A DNA stretch of 42,815 nucleotides from a virus, in IMG/VR virus record IMGVR_UViG_3300007276_000092, positions 1-42,815 of that record; one strand, written 5' to 3'. The notes beneath the pieces were generated by a model. The model was not told the origin of the DNA. It worked only from the letters and a program-made list of their open reading frames with translations, and did not search any database. Position numbers and translations under genes: made by a program. Shown piece after piece: positions 25,672 to 30,520 of the stretch (the stretch's first letter is position 1; every line of letters begins with the position of its first letter).

Positions 25672-26001
25672 TTAAATTTTATTGATAGTAATTTCAATAG
25701 ATCTGGCATTTGTATCTAATAATTGGTTTAACACATAGTTACCACTAACTTTAGTAATAACTCTCTTATCTTTAAATTTTTTAATGTAATTATTTAAAGT
25801 ATTTGGATCTTTTATACCAATAGCTCTTGATACTTGCTTTTTATTCTCCATTGAACACATATTACTATTTTTTGTAATATTTTGAACATCTATAAAAGAA
25901 GATAATACCTTTAACTCTGTATTTGTTAAATTAAAGATACCATTCCATAGTTGTAAATGCTTATATGTGCTATCAATATTAACTGTTATTTTCTTTTTCA
26001 T
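25672..26001 (-). CDS. Winged-helix transcription regulator-like protein
   Basis: 109 residues. A segment LTNTELKVLSSFIDVQNIT resembles the first helices of MarR-like or replication-initiator winged helices. KKQVSRAIGIKDPNTLNNYI fits a helix-turn-helix with the recognition helix at NTLNNYIKKFKDK, followed by a wing (VITKVSGNYVLNQLL). It overlaps the upstream 86-residue gene by 23 nt. Likely a phage regulator of the late or middle operon. The target site is unknown. Confidence 0.6.
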   Translation of the reverse strand: MKKKITVNIDSTYKHLQLWNGIFNLTNTELKVLSSFIDVQNITKNSNMCSMENKKQVSRAIGIKDPNTLNNYIKKFKDKRVITKVSGNYVLNQLLDTNARSIEITINKI

Positions 26002-26239
26002 CTTTAAATTTTATTTGTGCTCTACCATTTGTTATCACAATTTGTGATGTTTTAGACTGTCTGTTAAACTCATCTAAATAATTAGATATATCAGTCTTAT
26101 CACATATGTAAGTTAAAAACACTTGTAACTCTTTTGCTGCAAGTTTTGTTTTTTCTTCAGTCTCTGCTGTTCTAGTGTGATGATCTAATAGAGCTTGGTA
26201 ATCTTCTAGTGTTATTGTAACAGTACCTGACAACTTCAT
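25979..26239 (-). CDS. Small coiled-coil protein, function unknown
   Basis: 86 residues. It begins with a strand (KLSGTVTITLEDYQALLDHHT) in the style of many short phage proteins, then an acidic helix (ETEEKTKLAAKELQVFLTYI) and a C-terminal strand pair (SQIVITNGRAQIKFKDEKEN). No catalytic motif. It shares one base with the co-chaperonin gene and overlaps the regulator by 23 nt, so all three are co-translated. Function not known. Confidence 0.5.
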   Translation of the reverse strand: MKLSGTVTITLEDYQALLDHHTRTAETEEKTKLAAKELQVFLTYICDKTDISNYLDEFNRQSKTSQIVITNGRAQIKFKDEKENNS

Positions 26240-26514
26240 TAGAACTTACCTAATATTTGAAATTCATTAACAAACAAATGCTGAACATCGTCAATATGTA
26301 TAAGCATAGCCTCAGAGTTAGGATCAACCATAACTGTATCTCCTACCTTGGTTTGTCTACAATCTGGTCCTACTGCTAGTACCTCTAAAACGTTTGTTTG
26401 TAATTTTTTTGCAGTTTCGTCATCTAAGATAATACCTGATTTAGTTTTCTTAGCTGTTGGATTAGGTAAAACTATCCACTGCCCGTACGGTGTAAAATTT
26501 AATTTCTCTGCCAT
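26239..26514 (-). CDS. GroES-like co-chaperonin
   Basis: 91 residues, close to the size of bacterial GroES. It shows the fold's landmarks: FTPYGQWIVLPNPTAKKTKSG (first strand, then mobile loop), SGIILDDETAK (loop end), VLEVLAVGPDCRQTKVGDTV (the GxVxAVGxG and KVGDxV strands), and a C-terminal VQHLFVNEFQILGKF (dome end). T4 gp31 and other phage co-chaperonins replace host GroES so that host GroEL can fold the capsid protein. Its place in the late operon upstream of the capsid genes fits that role. A near-consensus promoter (26533-26571) stands 19 nt before the start. Confidence 0.8.
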   Translation of the reverse strand: MAEKLNFTPYGQWIVLPNPTAKKTKSGIILDDETAKKLQTNVLEVLAVGPDCRQTKVGDTVMVDPNSEAMLIHIDDVQHLFVNEFQILGKF

Positions 26515-26532
26515 GTCTATAAATTTAGTTTA

Positions 26533-26571
26533 TATATGCAAAGATATAAATAATTTTTTTACATTTCCAAA
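26533..26571 (-). promoter_or_regulatory. Host-type promoter for the late operon
   Basis: On the minus strand TTTG (26571-26568), a 21-nt spacer and TATCTTTG (26546-26539) match the Bacteroidota primary-sigma consensus TTTG-N19-21-TAnnTTTG. Start of transcription is expected near 26533, about 19 nt before the co-chaperonin ATG. It overlaps the end of the SET gene. It could drive the genes from co-chaperonin through terminase. Confidence 0.65.
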
Positions 26572-26912
26572 TTGTAATTGATAAAAAGCTCTTCGCCTGG
26601 TATAATATTGTCAATTGCTGTAAAATATGCTAGGTTTTTGCTAGTGTCTATTTTCCAAACAACATTATGATTATCCGAATGGTTAAAATATGCGCAATAT
26701 CCAGTAGGATGCCATAAAGACTTTTTATTTTTAAGGCTTGGATACGGCATTAAGAAGTTAAGTTTGTACTTACTAAAATTTAAAGGTAGTATATCTCCAA
26801 CAAGGCATTCTTCTATTAATTCGCCTGCTAGAATCTTTACATCAGTATATACGCCGTGGCCGTGCACTGCACTTTCTTGTATATATAATCCTTTATGTTT
26901 GTAGATTTTCAT
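26559..26912 (-). CDS. SET-domain protein (lysine methyltransferase-like)
   Basis: 117 residues, about the minimal size of a SET domain. Motifs in order: GHGVY (18-22; binds AdoMet) with ILAGELIEE (27-35), NHSDNHNV (77-84; the NHS...N AdoMet/pseudoknot motif), and a C-terminal PGEELFINYN (105-114; catalytic Tyr and GEEL). All core motifs are in place and spaced as in small bacterial and viral SET proteins. It should transfer methyl groups from AdoMet to lysines of an unknown protein. Targets could be host chromatin-like proteins, capsid or ribosomal proteins. It is the first minus-strand gene next to the control region. A plus-strand promoter lies inside its 5' end. Confidence 0.75.
   Translation of the reverse strand: MKIYKHKGLYIQESAVHGHGVYTDVKILAGELIEECLVGDILPLNFSKYKLNFLMPYPSLKNKKSLWHPTGYCAYFNHSDNHNVVWKIDTSKNLAYFTAIDNIIPGEELFINYNLEM
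26894..26901 (+). promoter_or_regulatory. Promoter for the 26906-27142 RNA
   Basis: TATGTTTG is an exact fit to the -7 consensus TAnnTTTG on the plus strand, inside the start of the SET gene. A weak -33 (TTTC at 26873-26876, 17-nt spacing) is present. Transcription would start near 26907, just before a large set of hairpins. Confidence 0.5.
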
Positions 26913-27142
26913 TGAGAAGTAGATATAGGTACCCCCTAGGAGTTTGTAATTTCGATTGAGATTTTACTCTTAGCAGTGCTCCCACTATTTCAGATTAAAC
27001 TGGGGACCTAAGGACACTAATCTTGATGTTAATTCACCACACCTACCTCTGTGTAATGTGTCCTAACTAAGAGCTATACTCGCTCTTTTACAGGCTATGG
27101 GAGAAAATTTCCTGTTGATGATTCGCTGTCTCAGCGTTTTTT
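26906..27142 (+). ncRNA. Structured RNA with promoter, possible pseudoknot and terminator
   Basis: Plus-strand RNA of about 235 nt with no credible reading frame. Elements in order: hairpin CTAGGAGT/ACTCTTAG (26936-26943 with 26966-26973) enclosing an inner stem AATTTC/GAGATT; a 6-nt arm CTCCCA (26979-26984) that pairs with TGGGAG (27098-27103); between these arms AGGACAC/GTGTCCT (27011-27017 with 27058-27064) and AAGAGC/GCTCTT (27069-27074 with 27082-27087). ACAGG (27090-27094) pairs with CCTGT (27111-27115), which puts TGGGAG in its loop, so the two pairings would make a pseudoknot. A terminator follows. The RNA also covers the start region of the SET gene in antisense. No tRNA, tmRNA or RNase P signature was seen. 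The family is not recognised. Confidence 0.6.
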
Positions 27143-27466
27143 CTAACGTATTTGCCTAGGGCCATATTACTATTATGTTGCTAGGTATAAATCCCACGTC
27201 TGACCCCTTACTGCTCTTTCGATCCTCAGGGGTGATACTCTTATCTAAGAGTGCCTGTGCTTGTGCAAAGATACATAAACTATTTTTATCTTCCTTGCCC
27301 TCTGTATTTTTTCTTGTAGTTTTTTGAACTAGTGAGTTTGCTTGATTTACTTTTTGCATGTACGCCTGGTCGTTTTTTCTTTGGTGTCTCTAGTCTTGTG
27401 AATGTTGATTGCCTTGCCATCTATTACTTTTTGTTTACAGTTTTTTAGTATTTCTTTAAAAGTCAT
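27060..27466 (-). pseudogene. Decayed HNH endonuclease gene
   Basis: On the minus strand a first frame (27466-27347, MTFKEILKNCKQKVIDGKAI) ends TAA, and a second frame overlaps it in another register (start 27359). The second reads DRKSSKGSDVGFIPSNIIVI, which fits the DR...SKGY..GN..VIS block of small HNH endonucleases (Zn or metal-binding part and following strand). An in-frame TAG at 27154-27156 follows at once, after which the same frame resumes with ANTLEKTLRQRI, the expected RANxLK helix. So the gene carries at least one frameshift and one nonsense codon. The first part (NCKQ ... HKTRDTKEKTTRRTC) resembles a degenerate HNH zinc knuckle. Such genes are free-standing mobile elements in phages. 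It is probably inactive. Confidence 0.5.
27124..27142 (+). terminator. Terminator of the structured RNA
   Basis: CGCTG and CAGCG pair around a 3-nt loop and are followed by six T on the plus strand. It ends the structured RNA that starts near 26906. Confidence 0.75.
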
Positions 27467-27596
27467 TAGGCAAATGTATAAAAAAATAAAACTAAAAAAA
27501 ATTTTTTATGGACTTTTTGTGAGTGTGGTAACCACTTTGATCAATGACCCCTACTTTGTTTCGATTATTAGATAACCCCGTAAATTAATTTATATT

Positions 27597-27833
27597 ATGA
27601 AAATGAATGGATTAAATTTGACTTTAGGCATAGTGTCTGAAGTCATCGCAACAAAGAACGGTAACAACGACTACAAGGTAGTTGTGTTTGAGCCAACAAT
27701 GGTTGAGACTGATAGTGAAGTGACTATCATCGACTTTGAGGCCAAAGTTGTTCCCGTTACGCAAGCTAAAGTGATTGAGAAATCAATTAAGTCAGGGAAG
27801 ATTGTTAAGATGAACGCTGTTCCTCGAAGATAG
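27597..27833 (+). CDS. Small early protein of unknown function
   Basis: 78 residues with a beta-rich pattern (LTLGIVSEVIATKNGNNDYK, then VTIIDFEAKVVPVTQAKVIE) and a basic C-terminal end (IKSGKIVKMNAVPRR). No signal peptide, no Cys. It stands alone between the decayed HNH gene and the structured-RNA zone, has its own terminator (27856-27887), and is GC-richer in codons than its neighbours, which may mean high expression. Isolated, short first genes with a strong terminator are often immediate-early host-takeover proteins. I cannot name a family. Confidence 0.6.
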   Translation: MKMNGLNLTLGIVSEVIATKNGNNDYKVVVFEPTMVETDSEVTIIDFEAKVVPVTQAKVIEKSIKSGKIVKMNAVPRR

Positions 27834-27855
27834 TTCTTCTCTTTCGCTTGCTTAC

Positions 27856-27887
27856 GCACTCTTCGCTAACGCTTAGAGTGCTTTTTT
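27856..27887 (+). terminator. Terminator after the 78-residue gene
   Basis: GCACTCT pairs with AGAGTGC (7 bp, 12-nt loop) and is followed by six T. It separates the small early gene from the structured-RNA zone, so the replication operon must have its own promoter further down. Confidence 0.8.
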
Positions 27888-27922
27888 ATATTGCGTTAAA
27901 CTCAGCGTACACTACGATACAA

Positions 27923-27929
27923 TACTTTG
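27923..27929 (+). promoter_or_regulatory. Weak promoter-like element
   Basis: TACTTTG, one base short of TAnnTTTG, lies just before a perfect 8-bp hairpin (27937-27963). The same 7-mer stands at 27552-27558 before the 78-residue gene. No TTTG at -33 is seen. Low certainty, but it is the best local candidate for a start of the RNA described next. Confidence 0.3.
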
Positions 27930-27934
27930 ATATA

Positions 27935-28013
27935 TGTATTGAGAACTTGAGCTGATCTCAATAGGAATTAGTATGTGTGAGTGTGACAAGTAAGTCTCTC
28001 ACACAGCTTTTTC
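27935..28013 (+). ncRNA. Probable short two-hairpin RNA or leader start
   Basis: Two perfect hairpins follow each other: TATTGAGA/TCTCAATA (27937-27944 with 27956-27963) and TGTGTGAG/CTCACACA (27974-27981 with 27998-28005), the second with an inner GAC/GTC stem and followed by GCTTTTTCC, a weak terminator-like tract. They could make an RNA of about 80 nt, or the protected 5' end of a long leader that continues to the hammerhead. No reading frame. Confidence 0.4.
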
Positions 28014-28015
28014 CA

Positions 28016-28600
28016 CTTTTCATACAACTACACATTACGGGATTATTATAATAATATAACATAACATACAAATAATAACAAGGTTTATGGTGTGAAATTC
28101 ATCAGCAGGCCTCTTGACCTTTCAGCTGTTAAAGTCAGTAATAGATAGAGATTTGTTATTTTATCATGTATCCTGGGGGAGCAAGGCCAGTCGTGGCTAC
28201 TGCTTAATATACCTACGAGAGGTAGTCCTACGGATATATTTATTTTGCGGACAACAAATAAGGGCCATAAGCCAGTCAAACGCGACGGTACCACGGCTAG
28301 ATATAAGATAAAGATAGAGAACATAAATGCATTTATTCCGCAATGTCTTTACTTATATTGTAAATTTATTAGAACAAAGTGGTGCACACTTTTAGATTAT
28401 TCAGGAGTAATCGAAATATTACTAACCAATACCAGAGATGAAAACTGTTCCTGTAAGATATATGCATTAAGCGCTTGATGATGTATGTTTTAAAAACATA
28501 ACTTATGTAACAATAGAAACTAGGTGGAAGATGAGCGTCCATTTGATAAATAGAACGAAGCTTACAGATTGGTATAGTGTACGCATGCAGTACACTATGC
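28016..28600 (+). ncRNA. Hairpin-rich non-coding leader upstream of the hammerhead
   Basis: About 585 nt without a credible gene. Visible stems: TGACcTTT/AAAGTCA (28115-28137), AGCA-GGCCA/TGGCT-TGCT (28180-28204), AATATACC/GG-TATATT (28206-28240), TTATTT/AAATAA (28240-28261), AGCC/GGCT with inner GTC/GAC (28270-28298), AAAGTG/CACTTT (28376-28392), AGTAAT/ATTACT (28406-28423), TATGTTT/AAACATA (28484-28500) and ATAGTGTAC/GTACACTAT (28574-28598). TGCGG in a loop (28246-28250) can pair with CCGCA (28338-28342). An AT-only stretch (about 28041-28080) precedes them. It may be one large folded RNA of unknown class. Known large phage RNAs (GOLLD, ROOL) were considered but could not be confirmed by eye. 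Confidence 0.45.
28574..28598 (+). other. Perfect 9-bp hairpin before the ribozyme
   Basis: ATAGTGTAC (28574-28582) pairs with GTACACTAT (28590-28598) around GCATGCA. One G-T and one G-C pair extend it outward. It is followed by CTTTAT, too weak for a terminator, so it is more likely a structural partner insulating the hammerhead fold. Confidence 0.55.
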
Positions 28601-28606
28601 TTTATC

Positions 28607-28675
28607 TGTTTCAGTTACACTGATGAGTCTTTAATAGACGAAACTATCACACAATAGTCTGTAACATTTAAAACA
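28607..28675 (+). ncRNA. Type I hammerhead ribozyme
   Basis: All core parts are present in order. Stem I 5' arm GTTACA (28614-28619); core CTGATGA (28620-28626); stem II GTCT/AGAC (28627-28630 with 28636-28639, loop TTAAT); core GAA (28640-28642); stem III ACTAT/ATAGT (28643-28647 with 28654-28658, loop CACACA); cleavage nucleotide C at 28659, giving a GTC cleavage triplet; stem I 3' arm TGTAAC (28660-28665). An outer stem I TGTTT/AAACA (28607-28611 with 28671-28675) is separated by an asymmetric internal loop (CA and ATTTA) that can dock with loop II, as in fast natural hammerheads. Stem I is the open stem, hence type I. Cleavage after 28659 leaves a 25-nt leader before the ATG at 28685. Confidence 0.9.
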
Positions 28676-28684
28676 TTATTAGAC

Positions 28685-28906
28685 ATGACAAAGTTAAAAG
28701 ACATTAAGGAGTTTAATATGCTCCAAAGAAACTTAGAACTAACCAAAGCATTGCAAGATGTAGATAGGTTAACAGCAGAAATTGTTGATGCTAAAGAAGA
28801 GAATAACGTTTGGATTAATCAAATTCTAGATATGCAAAATCATCTAACAGAGTTAGAAAAAGAAATAGTAAAATTAAAATCAGAACGTTTAAAATCTAAT
28901 TTATAA
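28685..28906 (+). CDS. Small coiled-coil early protein
   Basis: 73 residues, all helix by pattern, with strong heptads (LELTKALQDVDRLTAEIVDAKEE-like spacing in its middle and LTELEKEIVKLKSERLKSN at its end). It is the first gene after the hammerhead, 25 nt from the cleavage site. The start follows an A-rich, SD-less leader. TAATG couples it to the lipoprotein gene. Function unknown. It could be an oligomerisation or regulator protein. Confidence 0.6.
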   Translation: MTKLKDIKEFNMLQRNLELTKALQDVDRLTAEIVDAKEENNVWINQILDMQNHLTELEKEIVKLKSERLKSNL

Positions 28907-29064
28907 TGAAGTATATTCTATGTATTTGTACTATGGCTCTAGTGAGCTGTGGTACAACACGTAGTCTAGAACAAATACAACTAGATTATGAACTAAATAA
29001 ATTATGGATTGAGTATGAATACAAAGCAGACTCGTTAATCAATAATTACTATGAAAGAAATTAA
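28906..29064 (+). CDS. 52-residue phage lipoprotein
   Basis: Starts ATG at 28906-28908 (TAATG overlap with the upstream gene). Residues 1-14 form a short lipoprotein signal (MKYILCICTMALVS) with a lipobox ending L-V-S-C at Cys15, followed by GTTRSLEQIQ and a charged helix (ELNKLWIEYEYKADSL). It ends 14 nt inside the next gene. Small phage lipoproteins are commonly superinfection-exclusion or lysis (o-spanin-like) factors. Early position, next to replication genes, favours exclusion of other phages. Target membrane (inner or outer) cannot be told. Confidence 0.65.
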   Translation: MKYILCICTMALVSCGTTRSLEQIQLDYELNKLWIEYEYKADSLINNYYERN

Positions 29065-29254
29065 AGTAGATTTAGATATAGACATCAACGGATTGTCTAA
29101 TAATCAACTAGCAGCATATGTCAACGATCTTGACAGTGCTGTTAGTTTATCCGTAAAAAATTCACAATACTCTATGATGAGTGTTTATATGACACATAAA
29201 CTTAGAGTACAAACTTTATTAGAAAATCGTTTAAAGAAAGCGATAAAACATTAA
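29051..29254 (+). CDS. Small protein of unknown function
   Basis: 67 residues. A first strand (MKEIKVDLDIDINGL) is followed by a helical region (SNNQLAAYVNDLDSAVSL) and a basic end (RVQTLLENRLKKAIKH). It overlaps the lipoprotein gene by 14 nt and precedes the 198-residue gene by 20 nt. No family recognised. Likely an early regulator or DNA-associated protein. Confidence 0.5.
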   Translation: MKEIKVDLDIDINGLSNNQLAAYVNDLDSAVSLSVKNSQYSMMSVYMTHKLRVQTLLENRLKKAIKH

Positions 29255-29274
29255 TTAATTAAATCATTATTATC

Positions 29275-29871
29275 ATGGCAGAATTCGCTACAGGTTCTCT
29301 GGATACCTTAAATCCAGGTGACACGCTTCTTGCAGGTGCAAGAAAAGTAAGTAATGGCAAAATTCAATTAGAATTTGCTGAAATTGTACAAACATCTGAC
29401 AGACCTGTTAGTTTGTTGACTCTATTAAACAAGTCTGATGACAGATTTGCAACCAGAGCTCGTAGATGTTGGGTAACAGCTGAGCCAGCTGATGCTTCTG
29501 AGACATTTGGAATCAACTTCGGTGACGACGGTGATTGGTACATGTCTGAGAAAGGTGAGGCTATGGATTTAAACATTCTTAATCCTGAAATTAATGGTGT
29601 TCGTATGAAACTACGTATCGTTGAGACAACTGCACCAAATAAATGGCAGGAACAAAATCTTGAAACTGCTGCAAAACGCAGAGGTAAAGATGGAGACTAT
29701 ATTACTCACAAAGGTGACTACATCTTTAGCAATACTATGATGGTGTTGACTAATGATGAAGTACAACACATCTTACTAGAGAGTGATACTGAGGCTATTG
29801 TTGTAGAGAGCAAGGAAGCTCAACCAGCAAAAGCACAGCTTCCAGTGGGTGATGACTCACTTGGATTCTAA
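29275..29871 (+). CDS. Possible ssDNA-binding-like protein with acidic tail
   Basis: 198 residues. The body is beta-rich with basic patches (FATRARRCWVTAEPADAS, RMKLRIVETTAPNKW). The last eight residues GDDSLGF-type end resembles the acidic tip of SSB proteins (compare DDLPF in the gene at 38211-38984). It ends a transcript: a strong terminator follows (29885-29916). High expression in an early operon and the acidic tip hint at a DNA-binding or replisome protein, but the fold is not proven. It has no catalytic motif. Confidence 0.4.
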   Translation: MAEFATGSLDTLNPGDTLLAGARKVSNGKIQLEFAEIVQTSDRPVSLLTLLNKSDDRFATRARRCWVTAEPADASETFGINFGDDGDWYMSEKGEAMDLNILNPEINGVRMKLRIVETTAPNKWQEQNLETAAKRRGKDGDYITHKGDYIFSNTMMVLTNDEVQHILLESDTEAIVVESKEAQPAKAQLPVGDDSLGF

Positions 29872-29884
29872 ACTTGTTTTTGAT

Positions 29885-29916
29885 AATAGGGCGAGATTAA
29901 TTTCTCGTCCTATTTT
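29885..29916 (+). terminator. Terminator after the 198-residue gene
   Basis: AATAGGGCGAGA pairs with TCTCGTCCTATT (12 bp, one G-T pair, 6-nt loop) and is followed by TTTTAT. It closes the small early operon that starts after the hammerhead. Confidence 0.85.
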
Positions 29917-29920
29917 ATCA

Positions 29921-29961
29921 ACAAAACATGTATACTATAATCGTTTTGATTATATTTGCTA
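29921..29961 (+). promoter_or_regulatory. Promoter before the polymerase operon (repeat copy A)
   Basis: Begins ACAAAACATGTATA, then after a 20-nt spacer TATATTTG (29951-29958), an exact TAnnTTTG. It lies right after a terminator. A second copy at 34570-34610 matches 33 of 41 positions without gaps, including the whole TGATTATATTTGCTA block. Transcription would start near 29964, about 12 nt before the ATG at 29976. Confidence 0.6.
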
Positions 29962-29975
29962 ACCAAATATTTTAT

Positions 29976-30221
29976 ATGAGTAATAATAAAGTACAAAGAG
30001 TAGTACGATCAGTTACTTCTGAAGAAGAAATTGAATTTAGAGGAAAGAAAATTACTAGAGAACGCACTGATGTAGTGTATGACATTCCTAAAGTTATAAA
30101 TACAGACATAGCTTATCAGCTTATGTTTGGAACACAAGGACATGACACACCTAAGGGTAAACCTACACCAATGCGTGGTGATTTTTTTATTATGTATACA
30201 GGCTCCTCACCTAAAAATTAA
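29976..30221 (+). CDS. Small protein of unknown function
   Basis: 81 residues from the ATG at 29976-29978. An earlier in-frame ATG at 29928 would add a hydrophobic stretch that overlaps the promoter, so I prefer the later start. The protein is charged (RSVTSEEEIEFRGKKITRER), then DIPKVINTDIAYQLMFG and a C-terminal GDFFIMYTGSSPKN. No motif. It is the first gene of the polymerase operon. Confidence 0.5.
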   Translation: MSNNKVQRVVRSVTSEEEIEFRGKKITRERTDVVYDIPKVINTDIAYQLMFGTQGHDTPKGKPTPMRGDFFIMYTGSSPKN

Positions 30222-30241
30222 CATTTAAAACCAATATTATT

Positions 30242-30520
30242 ATGTCACACATGGGATTCATCTATCAGATGATTACAGACGGTTCATATTCCGTCTTTAA
30301 ATTAAATTATGATCTAGCCTCCAAGAATAATTTAAAATCATTTGAATTTGGAGGCCAGACATTTGAAACTATATATGCTAGATATGTATGTATTCTTGTA
30401 GATAAACACCTAATGCCAGAATACGAAGAATTTCTTGAACAGAAAGCTATAAGAGCATCTGAAGAGGAATATCTAGAAATGCGAGCTGATCACGATTATC
30501 ATGATTCAGTTAGTAACTAG
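30242..30520 (+). CDS. Small acidic protein of unknown function
   Basis: 92 residues. A mixed alpha/beta front (GFIYQMITDGSYSVFKLNYD) and a helical acidic end (EYEEFLEQKAIRASEEEYLEM). It overlaps the polymerase start by 20 nt, indicating translational coupling, so it may be a small polymerase partner. No homologue recognised. Confidence 0.5.
   Translation: MSHMGFIYQMITDGSYSVFKLNYDLASKNNLKSFEFGGQTFETIYARYVCILVDKHLMPEYEEFLEQKAIRASEEEYLEMRADHDYHDSVSN

Noticed and set aside
27552-27558. Promoter (TACTTTG) before the 78-residue gene
   Set aside because: It lacks one base of the consensus and no -33 box is at the right distance. The real promoter of this gene was not found.
28095-28103. A second hammerhead core (CTGATGA) on the minus strand
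   Set aside because: There is no GAAA after a stem II and no matching stem III, so it is a chance heptamer.
28085-28478. Open frames of 60-80 codons on both strands across the structured leader
   Set aside because: They overlap each other on opposite strands, have no family motifs or plausible starts, and lie over conserved-looking RNA stems. Better explained as non-coding RNA.
28520-28560. A degenerate hammerhead-like stretch (ATGAGCG ... GAACGAAG)
   Set aside because: The conserved C-U of the core is missing and no pairing stem III was found.
26913-28684. tRNA, tmRNA or group I intron in the control region
   Set aside because: No T-loop with acceptor stem was seen. TTCACAAGACTAGA on the minus strand (about 27387-27400) recalls a group I P7 element, but no matching S element or flanking exon was found.
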